Positions 29,641 to 37,816 of a DNA stretch of 44,350 nucleotides are shown here, in pieces. The position numbers and the translations under genes are program-made. The number at the start of each line of letters is the position of its first letter. Position 1 is the stretch's first letter. The DNA comes from JANNRA01 sp031401035 (GTDB lineage: Bacteria; Desulfobacterota; Binatia; HRBIN30; CADEER01), in the NCBI GenBank assembly GCA_031401035.1, contig JANNRA010000080.1, positions 1 through 44,350 of the forward strand. Direction: 5' to 3'. The notes beneath the pieces were generated by a model. It searched no databases. It worked only from the letters and a program-made list of their open reading frames with translations, and had not been told where the DNA came from.

Positions 29641-30384
29641 CTAGCGCTTCGGTTGCGTCGCGCGGATCTGCTGGCGCAGGCGGACGAGGTCGTAAAAGGC
29701 GCGCACGATGACGCTCAGGTGGGCGCCGGTCTGCACGCCGGCCTCGCGCGCGTAGTGGTGCACGCCGACTTCGCGGATGCCGAAGCCGGCGCGGATGGCG
29801 CGGCCGTACAGCTCGGCATTGATCAGCGCGCCGGTCGACTCCAGGGTGATCGTCGTCAGCACCTTCTTCGGAATGAGCTTGAAGGCGCAGTTGAGGTCCT
29901 TCACCCGCACCTCGAGCAGGATGCGCACCAGCCAGCCGCCGAACAGCTTGGCGTTGAGACGGCGGATGAACGAGTCGCGGCGCTCGATGCGGAAACCGGT
30001 GACGATGACCTCCTCGCTGGCCAGCGGCAGCAGTTTGTCGAGATCCTTGATGTCGAACTGGCCGTCGCCGTCCATGTAGAACACGTAGCGCTTCTCGGCG
30101 GCGTCGAAGCCGGTGCGCAGGGCGGCGCCGTAGCCGCGGTTCTGCGCATGCGTCTGCGGCTTCACCCGCGGCGACTGCTGGGCGAGGCGGGCGAGGACCT
30201 CGCCGGTACCATCGCGGCTGCCGTCGTTGACCGGTAGGATCTCGTAGTCGATGCCGAGCGGCGCAAGATAGGCGGCCACCTGGCCGACGACGCGCTCGAT
30301 ATTGGCCTCCTCATTGTAGGCCGGCAGGACCACCGAGAGTTCCTGCACCGCACCCGTCGCCTTGCCTTTTGCCTCGTCGCTCAT
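29641..30384 (-). CDS. GT2 glycosyltransferase, polyprenyl-phosphate sugar synthase-like
   Basis: Predicted 247 aa. Two ATGs lie side by side (30387 and 30384). GGGGG at 30390-30394 is better spaced for 30384 (MSDEAKGKATG), which I chose. It has SVVLPAYNEE, VNDGS (N53-S56), MDGDGQ (D105 and D107, metal site), FKLIPKK and a final HHY motif region. There are no C-terminal membrane segments. DPM1-like GT2 enzymes load a hexose onto a polyprenyl phosphate on the cytoplasmic face. It is a second such enzyme besides that at 21670, but the two are clearly divergent. It is convergent with the Agl23-like gene and divergent from the zinc-ribbon gene, 24 bases away. Sugar unknown. Confidence 0.85.
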   Translation of the reverse strand: MSDEAKGKATGAVQELSVVLPAYNEEANIERVVGQVAAYLAPLGIDYEILPVNDGSRDGTGEVLARLAQQSPRVKPQTHAQNRGYGAALRTGFDAAEKRYVFYMDGDGQFDIKDLDKLLPLASEEVIVTGFRIERRDSFIRRLNAKLFGGWLVRILLEVRVKDLNCAFKLIPKKVLTTITLESTGALINAELYGRAIRAGFGIREVGVHHYAREAGVQTGAHLSVIVRAFYDLVRLRQQIRATQPKR

Positions 30385-30408
30385 CATATCCCCCAAGGTC
30401 GTCGAACG

Positions 30409-31407
30409 ATGATCATCGAGTGTCCCCACTGCGGCACCCGCTTCCGCCTCGACCCACGGCAGCTATCCGACGGCCGGTCGATGCTCAAATGCGCGCGTTG
30501 TCGGCGAATCTTTCCTGCTCCGGGCTCTGGCGCTGCGGCACGCGGCCGCTCGAAGTCCAAGGCCTCGGACGAGAACCTGTCGTTCTCGTTCGACGACGAC
30601 GACGAGTGGCGGGCACCGGAGCTGACTGCCGACGATCTAACCGAAGATGCGCTCGTGCTCAACGCTGCCGACGATTCCGACGCGGCGGGGGAGCCGGCGC
30701 GGCCGCGCCGGCCGCGCGGCGCCCGGCCGCTGCCGGGGCAGGAGTCGTTGCGTTTCGACGACGAGCGCGACTACGAACGGGGCGCCGAGGCGACGGAGGC
30801 GGCCGACGAGGATGACGATGCGGCCGGCTTCGAGCTCGGCGAGGCGACGGGAGCGGCACGGGCCGAGGCGGCGAAGGGAGGCATCAGCGTGCGATCGGTG
30901 TTCGTGTTCCTGGCGGTGGTGGTGGGCGGGTACGGGGCGATGACCTGGTCCCTGCTCGACGACCCGGACTGGTCGCGGCGCCTGACCCAGAGCCTACCGG
31001 TGATCGGCGCGACGATCGACGACAGCGACGCCGCCGCGCACGTCCTGCTGCGCGACGTCCAGGGCCGCTACGAGCGCACGCGCGACGGCAAGAACGTCTT
31101 CATCGTCACCGGCACGGCCGTCAACAACTCGTCTGAGTCGCTGCGCGGCGTGCAGATCGTCGCCACCCTCTACGACGGCGCCAACCAGCGCCTACAGGAC
31201 CAGCGCGCCCCGTGCGGCAACGCCCTCGAGGCCCGTATCCGCGAGCTGAGCGTGCACCAGGTGTCGATCCTGCGCAGCATCAAGCCGCCGCCCGGGTATG
31301 CCGTGCAACCGGGCGGGCGCTGCCCGTTCGTCGGCATCTTCCTCGACGTGCCACCGACCACGGCCAGCTTCGCGGCCGCGGTGGCGGCGGCGCAGCGTCA
31401 GGCCTGA
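30409..31407 (+). CDS. Zinc-ribbon (MJ0042 type) membrane protein with DUF3426 C-terminus
   Basis: Predicted 332 aa from ATG 30409 (MIIECPHCGTRF). The N-terminus is a zinc ribbon with C5, C8, C28 and C31. A long acidic, Arg-patched low-complexity region follows (about 45-160). Then comes one membrane segment (about 164-182, VFVFLAVVVGGYGAMTW), and a C-terminal domain (about 205-330) matches DUF3426, including VTGTAVNNSSESLRGVQIVATLYD and CPFVGIFLDVP. Such proteins are common in deltaproteobacteria, and their role is not well defined. They may sense or organise at the membrane. The start lies 24 bases from the divergent GT2 start, so promoters must overlap. The 3' end overlaps tatA by 10 bases, convergently. 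Confidence 0.85.
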   Translation: MIIECPHCGTRFRLDPRQLSDGRSMLKCARCRRIFPAPGSGAAARGRSKSKASDENLSFSFDDDDEWRAPELTADDLTEDALVLNAADDSDAAGEPARPRRPRGARPLPGQESLRFDDERDYERGAEATEAADEDDDAAGFELGEATGAARAEAAKGGISVRSVFVFLAVVVGGYGAMTWSLLDDPDWSRRLTQSLPVIGATIDDSDAAAHVLLRDVQGRYERTRDGKNVFIVTGTAVNNSSESLRGVQIVATLYDGANQRLQDQRAPCGNALEARIRELSVHQVSILRSIKPPPGYAVQPGGRCPFVGIFLDVPPTTASFAAAVAAAQRQA

Positions 31408-31613
31408 CGCGGACCGTCGCCGCCGCCGGGCGGCGGCGCGTCGTCGCCGGGCTGCGGCGTCACGTCGATCTCGTCGGGCTTGCTGACCTCGCGCTTGAAG
31501 CTGCGGATGCCGCGCCCCAGCCCCTCGCCGATCTGCGGCAGCTTTCCAGCCCCGAAGATCACCAACACGATGACGAGGATGATGAGCATCTCGCCGATGC
31601 CGAGTCCGAACAT
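31398..31613 (-). CDS. tatA: Sec-independent protein translocase subunit TatA
   Basis: Predicted 71 aa from ATG 31613. It has the TatA/E pattern: a short N-terminal membrane helix (MFGLGIGEMLIILVIVLVIF), the FGAGKLP hinge with the conserved Phe-Gly, an amphipathic helix (IGEGLGRGIRSFKREV) and a disordered acidic/Gly-Pro tail. TatA forms the pore-like part of the twin-arginine system that exports folded proteins. No tatB or tatC is in the window. Length is normal for the family. The stop overlaps the convergent DUF3426 gene. Confidence 0.93.
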   Translation of the reverse strand: MFGLGIGEMLIILVIVLVIFGAGKLPQIGEGLGRGIRSFKREVSKPDEIDVTPQPGDDAPPPGGGDGPRQA

Positions 31614-31723
31614 GCCGCGACCCTAGTCGAGCAGGCGCCGCCCGCGCAAGGCGTGGTGGAGCGCCCGGAGTCCGGGGCGCCCGGTCGCTGGCTCGGACCC
31701 GTCCTGCCGGCTATCGTGCGCTG

Positions 31724-32884
31724 ATGCATCCGCGCGCCCGGAGGGCGATCAGTGTCGCCCTTTCGATCGCCCTGCACGCGCTGCTGCTGCTCGAGGTGTG
31801 GCGCTGGTCGATCGCCGTGCCGGTCGACGGCGACCCCGCCCCCATGCGCGTCACCATCGTCGAGCCGCGCTCGCAACGCGGCGCGCCGCGGCCGGTGAAG
31901 CCGAAGCAAGCGCCGCCGCCGCAGGTGGCCCAAGTCGAGCCGCCCCAAGTCGAGCCGCCCAAGGTCGAGGTGCCGCCGGTCGAGGTGCCGCCCGAGGTGC
32001 CGCCGCCGCAACCGGAGAAGAAGCTGCCGCTGCCGGAGCAGATCGTGCAGCCGCCGGACGAGGGCAAGAACGAGGTGCCGCCGGACACGCGGTTCCAGAG
32101 CGATCGCGACGTGAAGGTCGAGAAACAGCAGGTCAAGCGGGGCGAACCCAAACCGGGCGAATCGGCGCCGGGCGAGGCGGCGCCGCTCAAGCCCGTCCCG
32201 GCGCCCCGGAAACCGGCCGCTCCGGCCAAACCGGCGCCGGCGAGTCAGCGCCCGGGCGGCGGCAAGCCGCGGCGCGAGCCGCCGCCGCGCCTGGCGTCGC
32301 TGCCCAAGCTCGATCGGCTGATGCCCGACGCGCTGGCGCTGGCGCGCGAGGGATACGGTCAGCCGGCGCCGCCGCAACCGCGGGCGGCGCCGCAGACGGC
32401 GCCGCGCCAGCTGGCGGGCGGCAACGACGGGCTGTTCCTCCCCACCGGACCGATCGGCACGCTCGACTACCTGCCCGACATCCGCGAGGGCAACATCACG
32501 CTGCTCAACACCAAGGCTGAGCTGAACGCGCCGTTCGTGCGCCGCGTCGCCCTGCGCGTCTTCCAGAATTGGTGGATCGCGCTGAAGCGGGAGATCACCG
32601 GCGCCGGTCTGACGACGGAGGAGGCGGTGGAGGCGGAGGCGGTGATGGACCCGCAGGGCGAGATGATCAGCTTCCGCATCACGCGGCGCTCGCCGCGCAT
32701 CGCGCTCGGCATCGACCGACGTCTGCAGGCGGCCGCGAACGTCGCCTTCTTCGACCGCAACCCGCCGCCCGGGGCGCGCTCGGACGACGGCAACATCCAC
32801 TTCGTCTTCGCCGCCGAGATCCGCGCCGTCGCCTCGCCGCGCGGGCCGATGTACTTCGTGCAACTGGGCACCGGGCTGCGGTGA
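31724..32884 (+). CDS. TonB-like energy-transducer protein
   Basis: Predicted 386 aa from ATG 31724. The single N-terminal membrane helix (about 9-30) carries S14-x-x-x-H18, the SxxxH motif that TonB uses to contact ExbB/ExbD. A long Pro/Lys/Glu-rich periplasmic spacer with tandem VEPPQVEPPKVEVPPVEV-type repeats follows (about 45-200). The C-terminal domain (about 255-360) looks TonB-C-like: VRRVALRVFQNWWIALKREI, then beta-strands with VMDPQGEMISFRITRRSP. It would transmit the proton-motive force to outer-membrane transporters. No exbB, exbD or TonB receptor is nearby. A TolA-like role is an alternative. The start lies 110 bases from the divergent tatA start. Confidence 0.82.
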   Translation: MHPRARRAISVALSIALHALLLLEVWRWSIAVPVDGDPAPMRVTIVEPRSQRGAPRPVKPKQAPPPQVAQVEPPQVEPPKVEVPPVEVPPEVPPPQPEKKLPLPEQIVQPPDEGKNEVPPDTRFQSDRDVKVEKQQVKRGEPKPGESAPGEAAPLKPVPAPRKPAAPAKPAPASQRPGGGKPRREPPPRLASLPKLDRLMPDALALAREGYGQPAPPQPRAAPQTAPRQLAGGNDGLFLPTGPIGTLDYLPDIREGNITLLNTKAELNAPFVRRVALRVFQNWWIALKREITGAGLTTEEAVEAEAVMDPQGEMISFRITRRSPRIALGIDRRLQAAANVAFFDRNPPPGARSDDGNIHFVFAAEIRAVASPRGPMYFVQLGTGLR

Positions 32885-32894
32885 GGCGGGGCCG

Positions 32895-33683
32895 ATGCTG
32901 CTGTGGCTGAAGGCGGTCCTCCTCGGCCTGATCGAGGGCGCGACGGAGTTCCTGCCGGTGTCCTCCACCGGCCACCTCATTATCGCCGCCGAGTGGCTGC
33001 GCTATCCGCTCGCGCAGCGCGCGACCTTCGAGATCTTCATTCAGCTCGGGGCGATCCTGGCGGTGTACTGGCACTACCGCACCGACCTCCTCGACCTCGT
33101 CCGCCGCGCCCGGCGCGAGGTCGACGCGCAGGCGCTGCTCGGCAAGGTGCTGCTCGCCTTCGTGCCGGCGGCCGGCGTCGGGTTCCTGCTGCACGGCTGG
33201 ATCGAGGAGAACCTGTTCAGCGTCCGCGCCGTCGCCTGGGCGCTGATCGTCGGTGGCGTGGCGATCTGGGCGGTGGAGCGGCGGCCGCGCACGGCGACGG
33301 TGGCGCGCATCGAGGACATGTCGTGGCGCGACGCCGGCCTGATCGGCCTGGCGCAGGTGACGGCGCTTTACCCCGGCGTGTCGCGCGCCGGAGCGACCAT
33401 CCTCGGCGGCCTGCTGGCCGGTCTCGGCCGCCCCGCGGCGACGCAGTTCTCGTTCTACCTGGCGCTGCCGACGCTGACCGCGGCGAGTCTGTTCAGCCTG
33501 GCGAAGGGGTGGTCGCGCATCGGGCCCGACGAGGCCGCGACGCTGGCCATCGGCCTGGTCGCCGCCTTCGTCTCGGCGCTGGCGGTGATCCGGGTGTTTC
33601 TGCGCTTCGTGCAAACGCACGATTTCCGGCCGTTCGCGTACTACCGGATCGCGCTGGGGATCGTGCTGCTGCTCTTTGCGTAA
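32895..33683 (+). CDS. uppP: Undecaprenyl-diphosphatase UppP (BacA family)
   Basis: Predicted 262 aa from ATG 32895, 10 bases after the TonB-like gene and probably cotranscribed. The family signature EGATEFLPVSSTGHL (E14, E18, S23-S24, H27) is complete. The second signature, PGVSRAGAT, keeps the key Arg but has Ala where most members have Ser. Multiple membrane segments and total length fit the family. UppP removes a phosphate from undecaprenyl diphosphate at the membrane, recycling the lipid carrier for peptidoglycan and other glycans. That links it to the GT2/GT-C pathway in this window, although it is also a housekeeping gene. Confidence 0.93.
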   Translation: MLLWLKAVLLGLIEGATEFLPVSSTGHLIIAAEWLRYPLAQRATFEIFIQLGAILAVYWHYRTDLLDLVRRARREVDAQALLGKVLLAFVPAAGVGFLLHGWIEENLFSVRAVAWALIVGGVAIWAVERRPRTATVARIEDMSWRDAGLIGLAQVTALYPGVSRAGATILGGLLAGLGRPAATQFSFYLALPTLTAASLFSLAKGWSRIGPDEAATLAIGLVAAFVSALAVIRVFLRFVQTHDFRPFAYYRIALGIVLLLFA

Positions 33684-33698
33684 CTGCTCTTTGCGGAC

Positions 33699-33733
33699 GT
33701 CCCCTATCCGGGAGCGCGGGCGGCTCGCCCGCA
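33699..33733 (+). repeat. REP element, left copy
   Basis: The conserved head GTCCCCTATCCGGGAGC is followed by the hairpin GCGGGCG-GCT-CGCCCGC (33716-33732). The transposase stop codon (33704-33706) falls inside this REP. Confidence 0.8.
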
Positions 33734-34324
33734 TTGCAGCGCGCTGGCGCTGCTCCACGGCCAGGCCTGCCTCACCGCTACCAGTCCCGCCCGGAGTGGA
33801 TTGTCCTCAACGTACTCCGCCGCCGCGACGAAGTGGGCGTCGTCCCGGATGAAGCGATCCCAATAGTCAGGGAACCAGATCCGCCCGGGGGTGTCCGTGA
33901 GAATGGCAAGTCGATGTGCCGTGTACGACTTCCACGCCTGCACGATTCGACTCAGCGACTGCCCCGCGGCGATGGTTGCGACCAGATGGACATGATTCGG
34001 CATCACAACCCACGCGTGCAGTCGGTACCGGACGCCGTCGAATTGCAGCCAATTCATAACCACGACGCTCGCCGCCGCGGGGCGAGCCAACAGGCAGCTG
34101 CCGATGCCGGCATCGAGCAGGGCGTCATAGCGGCGGCGCTTCGCGTCGTCGGGCATCAGCCGTAGGTCCGCGAGGACATCGCGCGGCAACGAGTCTGCCA
34201 GGCGGTAGGTGATCATCTGCGCCACCTCGCCGGCATCGAAGTGCGGCAGGTAGCCCCGGTAGTGCCACCCACGCGGCCCGGAGGCGGGCGGGCCGCCCGC
34301 GCTCCCAGATGGGGGACCTCCCAT
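33704..34324 (-). CDS. REP-associated tyrosine transposase (RAYT, Y1_Tnp/IS200-like)
   Basis: Predicted 206 aa from ATG 34324. It has the RAYT N-terminal YRGYLPHFDAGEVAQMITYRLADSLP, the HUH motif MPNHVHLV and the C-terminal YVEDNPLRAGLV signature with the nucleophile Tyr region (DYWDRFIRDD ... YVEDNP). The enzyme cuts and joins single-stranded DNA at REP hairpins. Both ends of the reading frame lie inside REP elements: the first ~15 codons and the last ~8 codons (GRAARAPG) are REP sequence. The true start may therefore be nearer the conserved HYRGYLPHF. All motifs look intact, so it may still be active. Confidence 0.9.
   Translation of the reverse strand: MGGPPSGSAGGPPASGPRGWHYRGYLPHFDAGEVAQMITYRLADSLPRDVLADLRLMPDDAKRRRYDALLDAGIGSCLLARPAAASVVVMNWLQFDGVRYRLHAWVVMPNHVHLVATIAAGQSLSRIVQAWKSYTAHRLAILTDTPGRIWFPDYWDRFIRDDAHFVAAAEYVEDNPLRAGLVAVRQAWPWSSASALQCGRAARAPG
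34281..34317 (-). repeat. REP element, right copy (inverted)
   Basis: Read on the minus strand, it has the head GTCCCCCATCTGGGAGC and the hairpin GCGGGCG-GCC-CGCCCGC (34300-34284). It differs from the left copy at only three of the first 34 positions. Confidence 0.8.
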
Positions 34325-34392
34325 TCAGCAGAGCCTGGATTGCGATCCGCGCCGGCACAATCACAGCCCCGCATGGAGGCAGCGTCCGGACC

Positions 34393-34409
34393 GCGGGCGT
34401 CTCGCCCGC
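34393..34409. repeat. Solo REP-like hairpin
   Basis: GCGGGCG-TCT-CGCCCGC has the same stem as the two transposase-flanking REPs, but lacks the conserved head. It lies downstream of gcvPB (stop at 34454) and upstream of the transposase gene, and may be a degenerate REP. Confidence 0.55.
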
Positions 34410-34453
34410 AGCGCACCGCCTCACACCCCAGGCGCAGCACAGCGCCTCCCCGC

Positions 34454-35941
34454 CTACTCTCCCTGCGCCGGCCACCAGCGCAGGACCGGGCGGCGCGCCG
34501 CGCGGGCCTCGTCGAGTCGCCCCACCGGGGTCAGTGTCGGCGCGTTCTGCAGCGTCGCCGGCTCCTGCGCCGCCTCGCGCGCGATCGCCAGCATGGCGGC
34601 GATGAACGCATCGAGCGTCTCGCGGCTCTCGCTCTCCGTCGGCTCGATCATCAGCGCCCCCGGCACGACCAGCGGGAAGTAGATCGTCGGCGCGTAGAAG
34701 CCGTAGTCGAGCAGGCGCTTGGCGACGTCGAGCGTCTTCACCCCGTGCGCCTCGAGGGTCTTGTCGGTGAAGACGCACTCGTGCATGCACAGGGCCGGCT
34801 GTGCCAGCTCGTAGGGCCCGGTCAGCGCGACGCGGATGTAGTTCGCCGCCAGCACCGCCATGCGCGTCGCCAGGGTCAGCCCGTCGCCGCCCAGCGCGGT
34901 GATGAACGCATAGGCCCGTACCAGCATGCCGACGTTGCCGTGGAAGCCGCGTACGCGCCCGATCGACCGCTCCGGCACAGCGCTCCAGCGCAGCATGCCG
35001 TCGGCGGCACGCGCCAGGCGCGGTCCGGGCAGGTACGGCGCCAGCGGCGCGCGCACGCCGATCGGTCCGGCGCCCGGACCGCCGCCGCCGTGCGGCGTCG
35101 AGAATGTCTTGTGCAAATTGAACTGCAGCACGTCGGCGCCGACCTTGCCCGGCTTGGCGACGCCGAGCAGCGCGTTGAGGTTGGCGCCGTCGAAGTACAC
35201 CAACCCGCCCTGGCCGTGCACCGCCTCAGCGATCTGGGCGATCTCGCGCTCGAAGAGACCGAGGGTGTTGGGGTTGGTGATCATCAGCGCCGCCACCTGG
35301 TCGGTCATGGCGCGCCGCACCGTCTCGGCCTCGACCAGACCCAGGGCGTTGCTCTCGATCGTCTGCACCTGATAGCCGGCGAGCGCCGCGCTGGCGGGAT
35401 TGGTGCCGTGCGCGCTGGCGGGAATGAGAACCGTCGTGCGTGTGTCGCCGCGGTCGCGGTGATAGGCGCGCACCATCTTCATGCCGGTCAGTTCACCGTG
35501 CGCGCCGGCGGCGGGCTGCAGCGAGACCGCGTCCATGCCGCAGATCTCGCCCAGCATCGCCTCGAGCTCCCAGCACAACTCGAGCGCCCCCTGCGCCAGC
35601 TCGTCGGGGGTCAGTGGATGCAGCGCGGCGAATCCGGGCAGGCGCGCCACCACCTCGTTCGCCAGCGGATTGTACTTCATGGTGCACGACCCGAGCGGAT
35701 AGAACGTCGTCGCGGTGCCGAAGTTCCATTGCGACAGGCGCAGGAAGTGGCGCAGCACCTCGGGCTCGCTGACCTCCGGGAAGCCGTCGATCGGCTCGCG
35801 CAGCAGCGCCGCCGGCAGGTAGTCGGCCGGTGCGCCGGGCTCGTCCGCCAGGTCGATGCCGCAGCGGCCGGCGGCGCTGCGCTCGAAGATCAGCGGCTCG
35901 TCGAGCAGCAGGCCGGCCTGTTTGTCGCGCAGACCGCTCAT
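34454..35941 (-). CDS. gcvPB: Glycine dehydrogenase (aminomethyl-transferring) subunit 2
   Basis: Predicted 495 aa from ATG 35941, overlapping the gcvPA stop (ATGA). It is half of the split P-protein, which decarboxylates glycine with pyridoxal phosphate and passes the aminomethyl group to lipoyl-GcvH. Visible: the substrate-region motif TTFYPLGSCTMKYNP, the PLP-site context LHKTFSTPHGGGGPG with K278, and the ASAHGTNPAS motif. Length is normal for the subunit. It is the last gene of the folD-gcvT-gcvH-gcvPA-gcvPB run. Confidence 0.95.
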   Translation of the reverse strand: MSGLRDKQAGLLLDEPLIFERSAAGRCGIDLADEPGAPADYLPAALLREPIDGFPEVSEPEVLRHFLRLSQWNFGTATTFYPLGSCTMKYNPLANEVVARLPGFAALHPLTPDELAQGALELCWELEAMLGEICGMDAVSLQPAAGAHGELTGMKMVRAYHRDRGDTRTTVLIPASAHGTNPASAALAGYQVQTIESNALGLVEAETVRRAMTDQVAALMITNPNTLGLFEREIAQIAEAVHGQGGLVYFDGANLNALLGVAKPGKVGADVLQFNLHKTFSTPHGGGGPGAGPIGVRAPLAPYLPGPRLARAADGMLRWSAVPERSIGRVRGFHGNVGMLVRAYAFITALGGDGLTLATRMAVLAANYIRVALTGPYELAQPALCMHECVFTDKTLEAHGVKTLDVAKRLLDYGFYAPTIYFPLVVPGALMIEPTESESRETLDAFIAAMLAIAREAAQEPATLQNAPTLTPVGRLDEARAARRPVLRWWPAQGE

Positions 35942-37278
35942 GCCTCGAGCACCTCGACCAGGCGCGCCAGCGCGGCGTCGTCATGCAGCTCGGTGACGGC
36001 GATGAGCAGCACGTCGTCGAACTCCGGGTACCAGCGGCCGAGCGGAACGCCGGCCAGGACTCCCGCCGCCTGGGCGCGTGCCAGGGCGCCGCGCGCGTCG
36101 CGGCCGCGCACGGCGAACTCGTTGAAGAACGGTCCAGCGAAGGCCAGGCGCCAGCGCCCGCCGGTGGTCAGGCGCGCCGCGGCGCGATGGGCGCGGGCGA
36201 GGTTGAGATGCGCCAGGCGGCGCAGGCCGTGCTTGCCGAGCAGGCTCAGATAGACCGTCGTCGCCAGCGCGATGAGGCCGTGGTTGGTGCAGATGTTCGA
36301 AGTCGCGCGCTCGCGGCGGATATGCTGCTCGCGCGTCGCCAGCGTCAGCACGTAGCCGCGCCGCCCCGCGTCATCATGCGCCTCGCCGACCAGGCGGCCG
36401 GGCATGCTGCGCACGTGCTGCAGGCGGGTGGCGAAGAGGCCGACGCCGGGCCCGCCGTAAGAGAGCGGCACGCCGAAGCTCTGCCCTTCGCCGACGGCGA
36501 TGGCGGCGCCACACTCGCCCGGCGAGCGCAGCAGCGCCAACGCCAGCGGCTCGGCGGTGGCGGTGACCAGCAGCGCGCCATGCGCGACGGCGGCGGCGTG
36601 GACGGCGGCGAGATCCTCGACGATGCCGAGCACGTTCGGGTAGCCGACGACGACCGCGGCGGTGCGGGCGTCGACGTTGGCGGCCAGCCAGACGGCGTCG
36701 ACGCGCCCGTCGGCGCCGCACGGCGCTTCGAGCAGCTCCGAGTCGCCGGCGCCATCGAGGTAGGTGCGCACGGTGTCGCGGTATTCGGGGTGCAGCGTGC
36801 GGGCCAGGACGACGCGCGGCCGCTTCGGGTGCAGGCGCAGGGCCATCAGTACCGCCTCGGCCGTCGCCGAGGCACCGTCGTACATGCTGGCGTTTCCGAC
36901 CTCGAGCCCGAACAGCATCGCCGTCAGGGTCTGGAACTCGAAGATCGCCTGCAGGGTCCCCTGGCTCACCTCGGGCTGGTACGGAGTGTAGGCGGAGTAG
37001 AACTCGGCCCGTTGCAGGATGTTGTCGACGATCGCCGGGACGAAGTGTCGGTAGGCGCCGGCGCCGAGAAAGCTGAGCATGGCGGCGCCTGGGTTGCGCG
37101 CCGCCAGCGTCTCGAGACGGCCAAGCACCGCCTGCTCCGACAGTCCCGGCGGCAGGTCGATCGCGCCGCTGGCGCGCAGCGCCGCCGGGATGTCGCGGAA
37201 GAGCTCGTCGAGCGAGTCCACGCCGACGGCGGCAAGCATGTGCTCGATGTCGGCCGGACTGTGCGGGATGAAGCGCAT
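35938..37278 (-). CDS. gcvPA: Glycine dehydrogenase (aminomethyl-transferring) subunit 1
   Basis: Predicted 446 aa from ATG 37278 (MRFIPHSPADIEHMLAAVG), the canonical N-terminus of the subunit. Further family marks are LGAGAYRHFVPAIV, SAYTPYQPEVSQGTLQAIFEFQT and SMYDGASATAEA. It pairs with GcvPB to form the split P-protein, which is typical of bacteria that lack the fused ~950-aa GcvP. It overlaps gcvPB by four bases and starts 56 bases downstream of the gcvH stop. Confidence 0.95.
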   Translation of the reverse strand: MRFIPHSPADIEHMLAAVGVDSLDELFRDIPAALRASGAIDLPPGLSEQAVLGRLETLAARNPGAAMLSFLGAGAYRHFVPAIVDNILQRAEFYSAYTPYQPEVSQGTLQAIFEFQTLTAMLFGLEVGNASMYDGASATAEAVLMALRLHPKRPRVVLARTLHPEYRDTVRTYLDGAGDSELLEAPCGADGRVDAVWLAANVDARTAAVVVGYPNVLGIVEDLAAVHAAAVAHGALLVTATAEPLALALLRSPGECGAAIAVGEGQSFGVPLSYGGPGVGLFATRLQHVRSMPGRLVGEAHDDAGRRGYVLTLATREQHIRRERATSNICTNHGLIALATTVYLSLLGKHGLRRLAHLNLARAHRAAARLTTGGRWRLAFAGPFFNEFAVRGRDARGALARAQAAGVLAGVPLGRWYPEFDDVLLIAVTELHDDAALARLVEVLEA

Positions 37279-37334
37279 GGGAGCCAGATGGATCCTAGCC
37301 GGATCCGCTGCCGCCGCCAGTAGGGGTGGAGGCG

Positions 37335-37742
37335 CTACTCCCGCTGTTCCGAGACGAACGTCTCGTACTCGTCCGACGTCATCAGTTCATCAAGGTCGGT
37401 GGGATCGCTGAGCTCGATCTTCACCATCCAGCCGTCGCCGTAGCAGTCCTCGTTCACCAGCTCGGTGTTGTCGCGCAGATCGTCGTTGATCTCGAGCACC
37501 GTGCCGCTGATCGGCGAGTACACGTCGGAGACGGCCTTCACCGACTCCACGACGCCCATCGCCTCGTCCTTGATCACCTTGTCGCCGACCCCCGGCATCT
37601 CGATGAACACCACGTCGCCGAGCTGCTGCTCGGCGAAGGCGGTGATGCCGACGGTGGCCACCGATCCCTCGACCAGTACCCACTCGTGCTCGCGCGAGTA
37701 CTTGAGGTCGTCGGGAAACTCCATGTTCTGCTCTTTACTCAT
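37335..37742 (-). CDS. gcvH: Glycine cleavage system H protein
   Basis: Predicted 135 aa from ATG 37742, with a GGGGGAC upstream; the internal ATG at 37724 would give a more usual N-terminus (MEFPDDLKYSREHEW). The lipoylated Lys is K69 in VVESVKAVSDVYSP. The strongly acidic C-terminal half and the KYSREHEWV start are typical. It carries the aminomethyl group between the P and T proteins and is reoxidised by dihydrolipoamide dehydrogenase, whose gene is not in the window. Confidence 0.95.
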   Translation of the reverse strand: MSKEQNMEFPDDLKYSREHEWVLVEGSVATVGITAFAEQQLGDVVFIEMPGVGDKVIKDEAMGVVESVKAVSDVYSPISGTVLEINDDLRDNTELVNEDCYGDGWMVKIELSDPTDLDELMTSDEYETFVSEQRE

Positions 37743-37780
37743 TGCGCCGTCCCCCGCCGATTCCCGTCACGCCGTCATTA

Positions 37781-37805
37781 GCCAGTCTGACTTGGGCCAG
37801 TCTGA
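37781..37805. repeat. Short direct repeat upstream of gcvH
   Basis: Two perfect copies of GCCAGTCTGA (37781-37790 and 37796-37805) are separated by five bases in the 74-base gap between the gcvT stop and the gcvH start. The 15-base period is not a whole helical turn pair. It could be a regulatory site or chance; its function is not evident. Confidence 0.4.
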
Positions 37806-37816
37806 TGTGCTCCGAC

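Larger units (their letters stand above)
33699..34317. mobile_element. RAYT unit: transposase gene bracketed by inverted REP hairpins
   Basis: The ends 33699-33732 and 34317-34284 are inverted copies matching at 31 of 34 positions. Each contains a seven-base-stem hairpin, GCGGGCG/CGCCCGC. The enclosed gene encodes a Y1 transposase of the REP-associated (RAYT) class. This is the classic arrangement of a RAYT with its cognate REP elements in opposite orientation. Confidence 0.8.

Noticed and set aside
31850..32160. CRISPR-like short repeats inside the TonB-like gene
   Set aside because: The repeats are codon-level Pro/Val/Glu repeats in a coding spacer, without unique spacers between them.
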